Of a stretch of DNA of 64,000 nucleotides, positions 1 to 9,535 are shown piece by piece (positions within the stretch are counted from its first letter, which is position 1; every line of letters starts with the position of its first letter). A program made the translations under genes and the position numbers. Source of the DNA: Gongronella butleri. Taxonomy: Eukaryota; Mucoromycota; Mucoromycetes; Mucorales; Cunninghamellaceae. The stretch covers positions 372,001-436,000 of the forward strand of contig JAIWZP010000025.1 in assembly GCA_025201375.1 (NCBI GenBank). The letters run 5' to 3'. The notes beneath the pieces were generated by a model. That model was not told the origin of the DNA and did no database searches. It saw nothing but the letters and a program-made list of their open reading frames with translations.

Positions 1-1430
1 GACCCGTTTGTATCGAAATACGGCATTCCACGCCTCGTGTCGGTCGCGTCGCCCGTGACGTATTTGCTGCAGGTGTTCCGCGGCGGGACGATCCTGTGCG
101 AGGCACGGTTCACAGGCACTTTTGTGTCGGTCACCCTGTACACGCTGCATCGCCGATATGGCCGCCTCACCTTCTCGCCCTACACGCATGAAAAGCATCA
201 AGCACGCCGCGCAGGCTTCCAGGATTTCACAGAGGAATGCGACAGATTCAAGCAGCGCATCCACGTCAATTCGTTCGTCGCCGACTTTTCATTGCGATAC
301 TTGCAGCACACCCTCGACCATCTCGACACGGCGCTCCCGACTGGCGAAACTCACCGCCACCTGCTCGCCCTCGTCCACCAATTGGCCGCGGCGCACACGA
401 AAAAGGAACGTCTCGGCGGCTACACGCGCAATCGCATTGTTCGCGGCTCGTATGTGCTCGATTTGAGTAAAAGACCGACCCCTGCTCTCCTCGATACACT
501 CTTCAAGAATTGCACAGAATTTGGCATGCGCGCTTTGATGCAAACGAGCGCAAGTGACACCGATAGCACGCTCGCCTGCTACGTCAGCTCCAATGACCTC
601 TCGTTTGACGCTGAAAACGACCCAGTCGCCCTAGATAATGCACCCTTCCGCCACACGCTCATCGTCGCCCCCGCTTTTGACGATGACACAAACGATGGCG
701 GCAACAAGGACGCGCACCTACGACTCGTTTACTACGTCATGGTCACGTTCCAGGGCATGCACACCTCATCGTGGCGCGACGCCGTCCACAGTCTCCCCGA
801 ACAATGGAAACATTACTTGAACGAGCAGCTTGACCACCACACCCTCGAAAAGGTCATCAAACACGCATTGGCGCGCATCGACAACTTGGTCGAACAGGTA
901 ACATTTTACAAAAAAAAAAAAAAAAAAAAGCTGACCCATGCGCCGTTTTGATTTAGGCCATTGCGCGCTGCGACTTGGATTCAGGGTGGCAGCGACTGCT
1001 GCAGAGCGTGCAGCAACAACAAGCGGTCGGCCAGAGAGTGGATCACGCTCAATTGCCCGTGGCGCGCCAATTCCCGCGCATCGAGATCGACGCCGCCATG
1101 GACGCGCCACTCGCATCCTTGCTACAACTCGTGCTGCCGTGGCCCGCCATCCTCGACGGACTCAAACAGCTGCACGCGCCGGCCGCAGGCGAACTCACGT
1201 GCGGGTCGCCACACCAACGATGCGTGCTCATCTACGTTGGCGACGCCGACGCGTACTTTGTGTCCCTGGAATACAATGCACACGACACAACCCAGCCGCT
1301 ACGCATATACGCCAACAGCAAGCACAGGCGATCCTCGACCGACCACAACGACATGCTCACTCACGACGAAAAGGACTTTTTGGGCAAACTCGCTACCTCC
1401 ATCTGCTACCTCATGTGGCGCGCACACTAA
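1..1430 (+). CDS. SZT2-like protein, C-terminal part (5' end outside window)
   Basis: Two exons are visible. The first is open from the left edge to 897 and the second runs 957-1430, joined in phase by a short intron with a run of A. The reading continues through a Phe-Gln-Asp-Phe-Thr-Glu-Glu-Cys-Asp-Arg-Phe block followed by an IHVNSF..DFSLRYL block. These resemble the C-terminal region of SZT2, the large scaffold of the KICSTOR complex, which ties GATOR1 to the lysosome or vacuole and restrains TORC1 in animals. The resemblance is from memory of the family and was not searched. No catalytic motif is expected or seen. The stop at 1428-1430 is followed by an AT-rich tail. It could instead be an unrelated large scaffold; the coding status is much firmer than the name. 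Confidence 0.5.
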
Positions 1431-2002
1431 AACATTGTTGTTTCTACTTTTTTATTCGCTCATTTTTGTATAAAGTCAAGTGTAAATTATTAATATCCCC
1501 TTTTTTTTGATGAAAAACTGCGTGATCCTTTATTATTATAAAACAATAATATTTGGGAAAATGTCGCGCAAAAGGGCTTTGTGTATCGTACGTCAAGTGA
1601 ACCTGCTGGTGAGGCAAGCACGCACCAAGCAACATGGGCGTGAGTATTTGCTATGATGAACCAGTATCATCGACGCCGTCGACATTAAAAAACACGGCAA
1701 GCTTTTGCGACAAACGGTGCACAATTGACAAAAACTAGAGGTGGACTGGGTCATTGCACAGATGAATCCAAAAATACGGTACGTATCGACATTCTCATAA
1801 TTATATGATACTGTATGTACGTAGTACTGTATGACTAAATGTCTTGGTCAAATTCTTTTTCGATCGCAATAATGAAACTGGCACCACTCGAAGGAGACAC
1901 GCTTGGACGTCTAATCTCAATGTTCTTGGCAACTGACTGGACGACACGCGGCGCTTTTAACCTGTCAAAAGCACCTGTTGAATCTGCTAAAAATTTGGCT
2001 GT
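1431..2002. other. AT-rich intergenic stretch, part of an old dispersed repeat
   Basis: No gene is supported here. The part from about 1900 to 2002 looks distantly related to 57500-57570 (shared blocks around GGCGC.TTTAAC.TGTC). Two copies of the heptamer TACTGTA lie near 1809 and 1828. The open frame 1839-2099 runs into the terminal repeat of the adjacent mobile element and is not credible as a gene. Confidence 0.4.
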
Positions 2003-2227
2003 GGAGGTGGGTCATAACCACATGTTCAGTTTTTGGTCAATTGAACAACTGATGACCGGTTCATTTTTGCTGGACATCGCATCCCGCGGGGTGGGGTGAA
2101 GCGCACCAATCCGCCTAAATGTAGGGGACACCCTTGTTCCCTGCTTTTTGACAGGATAGATACAGCCTATTATCTAGGACATTTACAGATAAATATAACA
2201 TGTATTGATGGATTTGAACGACCTCCT
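2003..2227 (+). repeat. Left terminal direct repeat of the element
   Basis: It matches 5565-5792 almost base for base; the only difference seen is three extra bases (TTG) in the right copy near position 5765. The repeat starts GGAGGT and ends ACCTCCT, so it has short inverted ends. Just beyond it, ACCTCCT at 2221 can pair with CAGGAGG near 2242. Confidence 0.9.
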
Positions 2228-2255
2228 AGATGATCCAGGACACAGGAGGGTACAA

Positions 2256-2305
2256 GTCACGTGACCTATTTTATGTGAATAGGTATATACAGTATTGTAA
2301 AATAA
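2256..2305 (+). promoter_or_regulatory. Promoter-like module of the transposase gene
   Basis: The module begins with the palindrome GTCACGTGAC (2256-2265), continues through ATGTGAATAGGTATATA and ends in TTGTAAAATAA, 35 bases before the chosen start codon. The same order of elements recurs at 3780-3824 upstream of the second gene. CACGTG is the classic E-box core bound by bHLH factors, and GGTATATA could serve as a TATA box; both roles are inferred. Confidence 0.6.
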
Positions 2306-2340
2306 CGATTGTGATTAGTGATATTATTGATATTGTCGAG

Positions 2341-3762
2341 ATGAATAGTGATCTAGTGCAGCTGTTTCATCAGTACCTCATTAGCACCTACTGGACATTT
2401 CTGCGTGCCGATTGGCCAATTGTCAAAAGAGAGAAACATCATAGATCAGAAGTGAAAGATATTGTTGGCATAGAGATGATCAAAAACTACGTGCTTGAGC
2501 GTTTAGGATATATACCTGTATACTTTTTTCTGTCTATAATGTTTAGCAGTAAGGACCATCCAGGTCCATATCGTGGCGTTGAAAAGGGCTTGTTGATTTT
2601 ATACCATCTGTTAACGGGGGTATCCACGATTCAGATGGGGCAATATATTCCAAAAACCAGCTTCCATGATATTTATCGTTCATTTTATGTTAAGCAATTG
2701 GAATGGTTAGATAATATACTGGATACATGTCTTGCAACGATGTTCTCCAACGTCAAGCTTCGTGTAATGCGTGCTAAGATATTGAATCCGGATGAATTCA
2801 AGCATGTCACACTGATGATTGATGGTCACGACTCGCGAGCAACATACATGAATGCCACAAACCCATCAGCATACTATTCATATAAGCTGAAGAAGTCTGG
2901 CTTTCGCACTCAAGTTGCAATGGATATCAACGGCATGATCTTGTTTGTGTCAAAGGCTGCTCCTTGCTCTACAAATAATGATGGTTCAATGTTGGCATCT
3001 ATGGATCTAGTTGACAAGGTAAGCCGCTTTGACGTTGTTGCTATGGATGGAGGATACAACCTGTTTATTGATCGTATCATCCAAGCCAATCCTCACCTTG
3101 CAAGAGAAAATTTTGTCACTCCTGTACGAAAATCTATGGGTGTTGATCTAGACAGCAATGAGATCCTATACAACCAGCTGCTTGGTGGCTTTAGATCTTC
3201 CATTGAATCGCGCTTTGGAGAGCTTGGTCATCTGTTTCATCGGTTCAACGGCACGTCTGTGATCCGTGTATCCGACGATGCTGTGTTTACTGTCCAGCTA
3301 AAACTGGCTTGCGTTTTGAGCAACATGAAGAAGTTTGTTGCTCTAGGCAACCTTGAACATTCAGTATATCACACCTACTGGATGCAAACTGGCTTTGATT
3401 ACTACACTGGGAGCCCATCTACAAGCTCAGTGTATGATGTCGCTGATACGCTGAGCATTGCCGATCGCCGTGGCCATAAGCAGAGCATGGAGGTGCTCCA
3501 ACGGGAGCTGCTTAGCTTGTCACTTGAAGATATTCATGCTCAGGAAGCATCTGCCAGCACCAGTACCGATATGGATCACATGCAGGATGATGAGCCTGTT
3601 AGCTATGACGTGGAGCGTATCATTGACCACCGGGACACCCTCAATGGCACGGAGTACAAGGTGAAATGGATAGGATACGACAACCGCTACAACAGGTGGA
3701 TCACCCAGGACATGTTTGATGGCAATGACTTGGTTGAAGAGTATATGCAGTCTCTCCAGTAA
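2341..3762 (+). CDS. DDE transposase with C-terminal chromodomain
   Basis: A 473-residue intronless protein. A helix-turn-helix-like segment lies near residues 92-115 (GVSTIQMGQYIP...DIYRSFY). The catalytic core has DGHDSR at 161-166, MDGGY with its Asp at 236, and IESRFGELGHLFHRF with its Glu at 289, the spacing and context of the DDE_Tnp_4 (Harbinger/IS5-like) superfamily. Residues about 420-473 form a chromodomain (YDVERIIDHR...EYKVKWIGYD...RWI), which could direct integration to methylated-histone chromatin as in chromoviruses. The frame opens at 2230, but the ATG at 2341 is preferred because the promoter-like module lies at 2256-2305 and the partner gene shows the same spacing. All three acidic residues are present, so it may be active. 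Confidence 0.85.
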   Translation: MNSDLVQLFHQYLISTYWTFLRADWPIVKREKHHRSEVKDIVGIEMIKNYVLERLGYIPVYFFLSIMFSSKDHPGPYRGVEKGLLILYHLLTGVSTIQMGQYIPKTSFHDIYRSFYVKQLEWLDNILDTCLATMFSNVKLRVMRAKILNPDEFKHVTLMIDGHDSRATYMNATNPSAYYSYKLKKSGFRTQVAMDINGMILFVSKAAPCSTNNDGSMLASMDLVDKVSRFDVVAMDGGYNLFIDRIIQANPHLARENFVTPVRKSMGVDLDSNEILYNQLLGGFRSSIESRFGELGHLFHRFNGTSVIRVSDDAVFTVQLKLACVLSNMKKFVALGNLEHSVYHTYWMQTGFDYYTGSPSTSSVYDVADTLSIADRRGHKQSMEVLQRELLSLSLEDIHAQEASASTSTDMDHMQDDEPVSYDVERIIDHRDTLNGTEYKVKWIGYDNRYNRWITQDMFDGNDLVEEYMQSLQ

Positions 3763-3779
3763 GCCCTTTTAAAATTAAG

Positions 3780-3824
3780 GTCACGTGACTTAAAACATGT
3801 GAAGAGGTATTTATTGTAAAATAA
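3780..3824 (+). promoter_or_regulatory. Second copy of the promoter-like module
   Basis: GTCACGTGAC (3780-3789), then ATGTGAAGAGGTATTTA and TTGTAAAATAA, in the same order as at 2256-2305. It sits 17 bases after the transposase stop and 23 bases before the next ATG, so the second gene probably has its own promoter. Confidence 0.6.
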
Positions 3825-3847
3825 ACTCAAGGTGAAGGCCGCCCATT

Positions 3848-5515
3848 ATGTCCGATCAAAAGCTCGTCAACACTTTCTTTAATGAACATCCCCAATATCT
3901 CAACGATGTATATGGGATAAACTATGCCCAAAACTATGATCAAAATTATGGCTGGACAGACTTAACGGACATCTTTGTCGATAGCATCTTGCTTTGGTGC
4001 GCTTATGACATGCAAACTGACAAGAATATGATTAAATATTATCTTGGCATCATAAGCCATAAATTGTGCCTTTATTTTGAAAAGTCTCAGTTCCAGCTGA
4101 AAGTTGCCAGAAAGGGTGTGTGGGCAAGCTTTGACGAAGCATCAGAAAAAGTGGAAATGCAGCAAGAGTACAGCGTTATTGGATATATTGGAGTCAATGT
4201 CAGGTTCCATAACATTGGCTTTTCTAACCTTTTCATTGCTTTGAGACAAGCGCTTCGATTACTACGCAATGAATCCATTATCCTTTGCAGCATTGATGTG
4301 ACAGTTGATTGTGGATATATTTCGACTCGCAGTATCATCGAGAAGTATGTCCTGAGTCACAACCTTGCCACCAAATCTGATATTGTGAATGATCGTCTAT
4401 CCGTCGGTGACAATTGCATCTCGTTCCTCGGAAAATCATCGCTTCTGAACAATGCCAATACACGTACCAAGATCTACAATAAGTTCATCCAGGCCTTGGA
4501 AAGCTCAGAATTGCTCCACCAGTCACTTGGATCACGTCTTAGCCATCTTGTTGCAGATCATGACGCTTCATATATGGATAAGTTGCGACGCTTCCTGGAA
4601 ACTGGATACACTCGCATTGAGCTGTCCATTTACGGGAGCACACTCTTCCATCCTACCTCGTATGAGCAGCGTGCAATGGATGACACGCTGAACAAGATGG
4701 CTCGCTGCCCTACATTCAAGGTGCCTTTACGCGAGCAATGGCATATGATCGTTGACAAGCTGATGCAGGTTACTGCAGTGTACATTGAAGAGACCAGTAC
4801 ATTAGCATACTGCCATTGGTGGAACTCCCTCACCAAGCGTAAGCAAGGCATTTGCAAGGAGATCAAAGCCGATCACCTCAAATGCCATCTCGCCAACTTC
4901 AGCTTCAACGATAGAACAATCCATTGCTTCTACATCAAGCAGATCGGGAGCAACTCGACTTCTTATGAGACCATCAAGCATGAGAGATACGTCAGAGCTG
5001 CTGGCTGTACCGAAATGACACTTGTGCCAGGCAAATCCAACTCGCTGTTCCCCTCTCGCTCTTATCTTTCAGCAGGTGCGAATAGGTTTGCTGATGTTGG
5101 TCTAGATACGTACAACAACGTCTGTATTGAATGGCCTGACAACCGCTTGGATCAGACCGCAAGCAAGTGTATTGCTCGCTTGGTGCGCGTGGACAATGAC
5201 GACGCATTCACTATGACATCGCTCCAACATGCGCTCGCACCTGCGCTGGAGGTAATCAGCAGTCCCCAGTCGTCGACATACAGATCTGATGTTGCGTGCC
5301 TACAGGAAGGAATGACGTATAGCGTCATTAAATATGGATATGCACCTTTCAGAGGCAAGACATGTCTCCATTTGGTCTTTGACGATGGGCTGACGAAAGT
5401 GCGATGCGGCGGCACATTGCAGGATATTGTCGAGCAAAAACTCCAAGACAACGTAGTGTTCAATATCACTGTCACATCTGTCTCAAAAAGACACGTACGT
5501 GTCACTTATCAATAA
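3848..5515 (+). CDS. Element-encoded protein with Rep_trans-like motifs
   Basis: A 555-residue intronless protein of no certain family. Four motifs occur in order: SIDVTVD (148-154), SFLGKSS (192-198), TKIYNKF (207-213) and TRIELSIYG (255-263). The same order, a DxxxD-type strand, a (Y/F)xGS-like turn, (R/K)IYNK and R(Y/I)E, is typical of rolling-circle initiators of the Rep_trans/pT181 RepC type (Pfam Replication initiation factor), known from bacterial plasmids and phages. That assignment is inference from motif order. The C-terminal half (about 270-555) is not recognised and contains no obvious zinc finger, nuclease or helicase motif. The start is fixed by the promoter-like module just upstream. 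Within the element it may be a DNA-binding, nicking or accessory factor for the transposase. Confidence 0.6.
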   Translation: MSDQKLVNTFFNEHPQYLNDVYGINYAQNYDQNYGWTDLTDIFVDSILLWCAYDMQTDKNMIKYYLGIISHKLCLYFEKSQFQLKVARKGVWASFDEASEKVEMQQEYSVIGYIGVNVRFHNIGFSNLFIALRQALRLLRNESIILCSIDVTVDCGYISTRSIIEKYVLSHNLATKSDIVNDRLSVGDNCISFLGKSSLLNNANTRTKIYNKFIQALESSELLHQSLGSRLSHLVADHDASYMDKLRRFLETGYTRIELSIYGSTLFHPTSYEQRAMDDTLNKMARCPTFKVPLREQWHMIVDKLMQVTAVYIEETSTLAYCHWWNSLTKRKQGICKEIKADHLKCHLANFSFNDRTIHCFYIKQIGSNSTSYETIKHERYVRAAGCTEMTLVPGKSNSLFPSRSYLSAGANRFADVGLDTYNNVCIEWPDNRLDQTASKCIARLVRVDNDDAFTMTSLQHALAPALEVISSPQSSTYRSDVACLQEGMTYSVIKYGYAPFRGKTCLHLVFDDGLTKVRCGGTLQDIVEQKLQDNVVFNITVTSVSKRHVRVTYQ

Positions 5516-5564
5516 TATGAAACACTACTCTACTTCACAATGCTCTTTTAAAAGGTGGTGGGAA

Positions 5565-5792
5565 GGAGGTGGGTCATAACCACATGTTCAGTTTTTGGTC
5601 AATTGAACAACTGATGACCGGTTCATTTTTGCTGGACATCGCATCCCGCGGGGTGGGGTGAAGCGCACCAATCCGCCTAAATGTAGGGGACACCCTTGTT
5701 CCCTGCTTTTTGACAGGATAGATACAGCCTATTATCTAGGACATTTACAGATAAATATAACATGTTGTATTGATGGATTTGAACGACCTCCT
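5565..5792 (+). repeat. Right terminal direct repeat of the element
   Basis: Near-identical partner of 2003-2227. It begins AGGAGGT with the preceding base and ends ACCTCCT, a perfect 7-bp inverted pair. A further AGGAGGTCG at about 5823 can pair with CGACCTCCT at the repeat end, giving a hairpin with a loop of about 30 bases. Confidence 0.9.
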
Positions 5793-6289
5793 GTAGCGCG
5801 TTTATCATAGGGATGTATTTCAAAGGAGGTCGATTATTACCAGATATACATGGCAATTATAATAAAACTGATGTAATTTAATTACCCATTTTTGTATTAT
5901 CATATACTTTGCCCAGGGTGTACGCTAAGGATAGACCCGTGTCTTTGCTTCGATGCACCACCGGGAATGTCTAGCTAATTTTTGATATTTTCTTGGTCAT
6001 CATTTGGACATTTAATCAAGAGATGAACTAAAAGACTTGACCCACCACCAAACAGGTGTATGTTTGAAAGCTTGTTTGAAAAAGCTCGGTTTGACTCAAG
6101 CTCAAACATGCAAAATTTTATTTCAATCAAGCCCAAGCTTTTTCTTTTTTTTTGGTGCTTGAAAAAGCTTGAAAGCTTGATACGTAAAAATTTGATATAA
6201 ATGAAGAAGGTACCTACGGTATGCTCTGAATTTTCATCATTTTGGTGGCGTGTTCTTCAATTCACTTTTCATCAAAATCTTTGATCGCG

Positions 6290-6475
6290 ATTTGCTTGAC
6301 GACAACTGTCTAATAAACCTGTGAGTTTTATTGCAGTTGTACAGTACTAACAGGGGGTAAAGCATCTAATGGGGTGACTTGCAGTGCACTACTGTACCTT
6401 GTGTTTGAACTTTTTGCATCGGTCATTTCACCAGCCTGCAGCCCACTCAGCGCACAAAAAGATGCAAAACAAAAA
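6290..6475 (+). repeat. Dispersed repeat fragment, related to 57655-57795
   Basis: Shared blocks in the same order: GTCTA..., ACCTGTGA.TTTTATT, TACTAACA, CATCT..AATG, TGACTTGCAG.GC, then CAGCGCACAAAAA. Divergence is high, so this is an old copy. Confidence 0.55.
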
Positions 6476-7589
6476 AATAAAAAAATGCAAAAAAAATAAA
6501 AAATTCCATGCAATCCACGCACTTAATTCGGAAATGTCAAACCTTAAATTTTTGCAAAAAAAAAATCGCACCAAAGTAGGCAATTTTCTCAGTCGATCGC
6601 CGTTCAAGCGCCACTCTTGGGGCTTCTTTTCTTACGTTGGGGCGACCCGCCATTTTGTCTGCTAATAGCAAATTGTCGAAGTTGCCTGTTTGGGATGCAT
6701 TGATCACTCGGGGTTCAAAATTTCCCAAATTTGGCCTTTTCTGAGATTGAAATGTGTGACCCCTGAGTGACCCCTGAATTTTTCAAAAGTGGTCGTAGCG
6801 CTTTGGGATTTTAAGCTTTTTTGTTGCTGTTGTATTTGCCGTCCTCAGAGCATAAGCGATCAAGTTGTTTAGACGCGCAATGGCGCGTACCTTGTATTTT
6901 ACCAGTGTTGTAAAGAAATAGGCAATTGCCGCACACGTCGCTCCGACGCTCCTTCCCAATCTGGGGTTTGATTCCCCGCTCTCGCTCAGGCCGCTGTCGG
7001 GCCGTCATCCGCATCGCATTGTAATTATGATGCCCATAATAAGGAATGCGCACCTTTATCATCCTCTATGCTCTCACATTGAATTGTACGCGCTCAATAC
7101 CTGATGCATCCATCAATGCCCTTAATACAAATGATCCAGACATGCAGAGTCGTGGCTCGGCTATGACCAGCCACGAGCTCGGGCCAAGCATGGCAAAAAT
7201 AGAATATAAAAAAAAAAAAAAAAAAAAAAAGAGCCGCGCGCCGCAGGCGCTGGTTTCACCGGCTCAATGCCCATGCCCTGGTCAGCCCATGTGTATGCTC
7301 ATCAATGGCATTCAATGGATTGAAACAAACGCGCTTGATACCGATCCGAGATCTGTTCACAGTTGATGCAAAGCGGCAAATAATATGTTTTGCTTCAGAC
7401 ACGGAGAGTCTCGACAGCTCTCTCTTACAGCGTTGTTTCTCCGCATCTCACGGTACGACACCATTGTCTTTTCACGTTTTGTATAAATAGAGAATCGTTT
7501 TACATTTCAATAAACCGTATCTGTTTGCGATTGTATTTCTTGTCTTTTGTTTTCTTGTCACATTCTCCACTTACCAATTCTACAGTTGC

Positions 7590-7831
7590 AAAATTTACGC
7601 TGGATGCAATGCGGTTATTTTTGAGTGGGGTTGATCATGCAAATGACCAGATGAATGCAAATAGTACAAATTGGAGGTTTTTGGCATTTTCGAGTCCAAA
7701 AAAATCGGACGGGTCCGTCTTAGCATTGGGTTGTACTGTAGTTCATGGCGTGGTGCATTTTTCATTAGCGGGCTGGTAGATTGTAAAAAAATTTCTGGAG
7801 GCACAACAGACCGGCAAAGTTCGAAAAATAC
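7590..7831 (+). repeat. Dispersed repeat fragment, related to 57826-57930 and 26413-26478
   Basis: The left part matches 57826-57930 (ATTTTTGAG, AGATGAATG, TTTGGCATTT), including at the level of translated sequence. The right part (7768-7831) matches 26413-26478 with a nearly exact core TGTAAAAAAATTTCTGGAGG. Confidence 0.6.
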
Positions 7832-8804
7832 AGTTTTTTCATTGTTTGCATGATTTTTTTCTAGGCATCGGCGTGCGACAATGGAACTACTGTTGTAACA
7901 TACAGTAACGGTAGTTGATTTTCTGCTCGCTCTACAGTAGAGCAGTTGACAATGTTTCGAGCTGGTCTCGTCTGTTTGGTGTATGCATTTTGCAAAGGTG
8001 GTGTCTTGCTTTGATAAAACGAAATGGTTTTCCTAGTGTACAAAATATGACATATCATCATACAGTACATTCATCGAATTCTCGCGAAACAATGCAAAAA
8101 CATACTACTGTATCGCAATTCTACAGATGTACCGGTAGCATGCAAGCAAGGTCCGGTCAAATCATCATTGTTGGTTTTCAAGGCGCCCTATTATCATATG
8201 TACAGTATTCTTTAAAGTATGATACGTTGATACCATTTTCAAAAAAGTCGCGTTTTCACAAGGCGTGTTTTGGTTTCTTCGGTACTGTATGATACAATAC
8301 AATGTGTTAATGTGTTACTCAGTATCATATGAAATACACCCGCAGCTGATGATCCCAATCCATGTGCTTCATAGCCGCTCCAGAGACTGGAATGATTATT
8401 ACTGTATGTAGGTACAGTACACGAAGAAGTGCAGTGCCAGAAATTAGTATTTTGCACAAAATGGGCGATTTTCTGGGTCTTGTAGAATTTATCGTTCCGA
8501 TGAGAGAAGCAGAATTGCGCTCGTCAAAGTGGTCAGCCTGGTGGGTATGCAATTTGGACAAATTCTTGGTAAAATATCATACCGGATGCAAATCGCAAAA
8601 ACACGAAAATCGCGTCATTTTTTAGCTTTATCCATTGACTTTCTGCGGATGCCGACACACTCCTCTGTGCACACGCGATCTGTAACAAATAACGCGCTTC
8701 GGTGAGCGCGTTTTTACAAGGATCGACTGGGCGGCAAATGAGAGTTCGTACGAAAAAGGGGGCGACACAGCGGTTTTTGAATGACAGATGGCGCCTAAAG
8801 CCCG

Positions 8805-8836
<32 letters not shown>

Positions 8837-8896
8837 AAGATTCCAGCTGCAGCTTTGTCTTTTTTTCTCTCTTGCTCACTTGTCCACATTCGACTC

Positions 8897-9535
8897 ATGG
8901 CAGGCACATGCTCAATATGCAACGTTGAGGCTTCAAAATACAAATGCAGCACGTGTCGTATTGACTAGTAAGTCGACGAGCTCCACGATCCACCCAGATC
9001 AACACTTGATTTACACTCTTTCTTTTGACATGCGTGCGCAGCTGCTCGGTGGCATGCTACAAAAAACACAAAGGTAAAATCGAGCATTTCATGCCAATTG
9101 TCGCCAACAAGCTGCTAATTTTTCTTTTTTTACTCTGCTGTAGAGACGCCATGTGTTGCGCCTGCGTCTGCTTCCAAGCCCGCAGCACCGCTGCCTGAGG
9201 GTGAGTGCACCCACTCTTAAAAAAAAGCATTTGGCATTTCTGACGCATCACTGGCCTTTATAGATTTAAAGTGGCAGCTCAGCCGCAAAGGCAAATACGA
9301 TGACGAAGAAGAAGAAGAGGCGTCGTTGACGCGGCTTGACCTGGCGCAGCTGCAAAACCTGGGCGAAGACGCGTCTGTGCGATCATTTCTTCATGCGACG
9401 CCGATCCGGCAGTATATCCAAGCCATTGAGCAATCGCGCACGCCTGACAAACTTCTTGCGACGTATCGCAAGCAAGATGACCAATTTGAAGCATTCGTGC
9501 AAGCACTATTGAACGCCACCAAGCAAAATGAATAA
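8897..9535 (+). CDS. HIT-type zinc-finger protein (ZNHIT3/Hit1-like)
   Basis: Four exons in phase: 8897-8967, 9042-9073, 9144-9200 and 9264-9535, giving about 143 residues. The N-terminus is a complete HIT zinc finger: CSIC, KYKC, STC, then YCSVACYKKHK, with the finger split by the first intron. The rest is a helical tail rich in Asp, Glu and Leu. Short HIT-finger proteins of this layout (Hit1 in yeast, ZNHIT3 in animals) act with NUF/Rsa1-type factors in box C/D snoRNP assembly in the nucleus; this narrower role is inferred from size and architecture. The ATG at 8897 lies directly before the finger and follows a long T run and a pyrimidine-rich leader. The family name is firm, the paralogue less so. 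Confidence 0.8.

Larger units (their letters stand above)
2003..5792 (+). mobile_element. Two-gene DDE/chromodomain transposable element
   Basis: The unit is bounded by near-identical direct repeats (2003-2227 and 5565-5792) and holds two intronless genes in the same orientation: a DDE transposase with a C-terminal chromodomain, and a 555-residue protein with rolling-circle-initiator-like motifs. Each gene is preceded by the same promoter-like module built around GTCACGTGAC. Codon use is AT-richer than in the surrounding host genes. No reverse transcriptase, RNase H or gag-like frame is present, so the direct repeats are not retroviral-type LTRs in the usual sense. Both genes are full-length and uninterrupted and the repeats differ by little more than a 3-bp indel, so the insertion looks recent and may be active. 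No clear target-site duplication was found. Confidence 0.75.
5793..8896. other. Gene-free, repeat-rich AT-biased interval
   Basis: No credible gene. It holds a hairpin near 6130-6175 (AAGCTTTTTC pairing with GAAAAAGCTT), a dispersed-repeat fragment at about 6290-6475, another at about 7590-7831, homopolymer runs at 7207-7230 and 8808-8835, and a cluster of the heptamer TACTGTA/TACAGTA between 7.7 and 8.45 kb. The open frames here are short, AT-rich and lack start context or introns of the local type. Confidence 0.5.

Noticed and set aside
1839..2099. 86-codon frame entering the left terminal repeat
   Set aside because: It starts in an old repeat and ends inside the element's terminal repeat; the shared part is non-coding in the right copy.
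2003..5792. Interpretation as an LTR retrotransposon
   Set aside because: No reverse transcriptase, integrase of retroviral type or gag frame is present, and repeat ends are GGAGGT..ACCTCC rather than TG..CA.
6950..6995. tRNA-like B box (GGTTTGATTCC) near 6974
   Set aside because: No acceptor stem, D arm or anticodon arm can be folded around it; at most a decayed SINE-like remnant.
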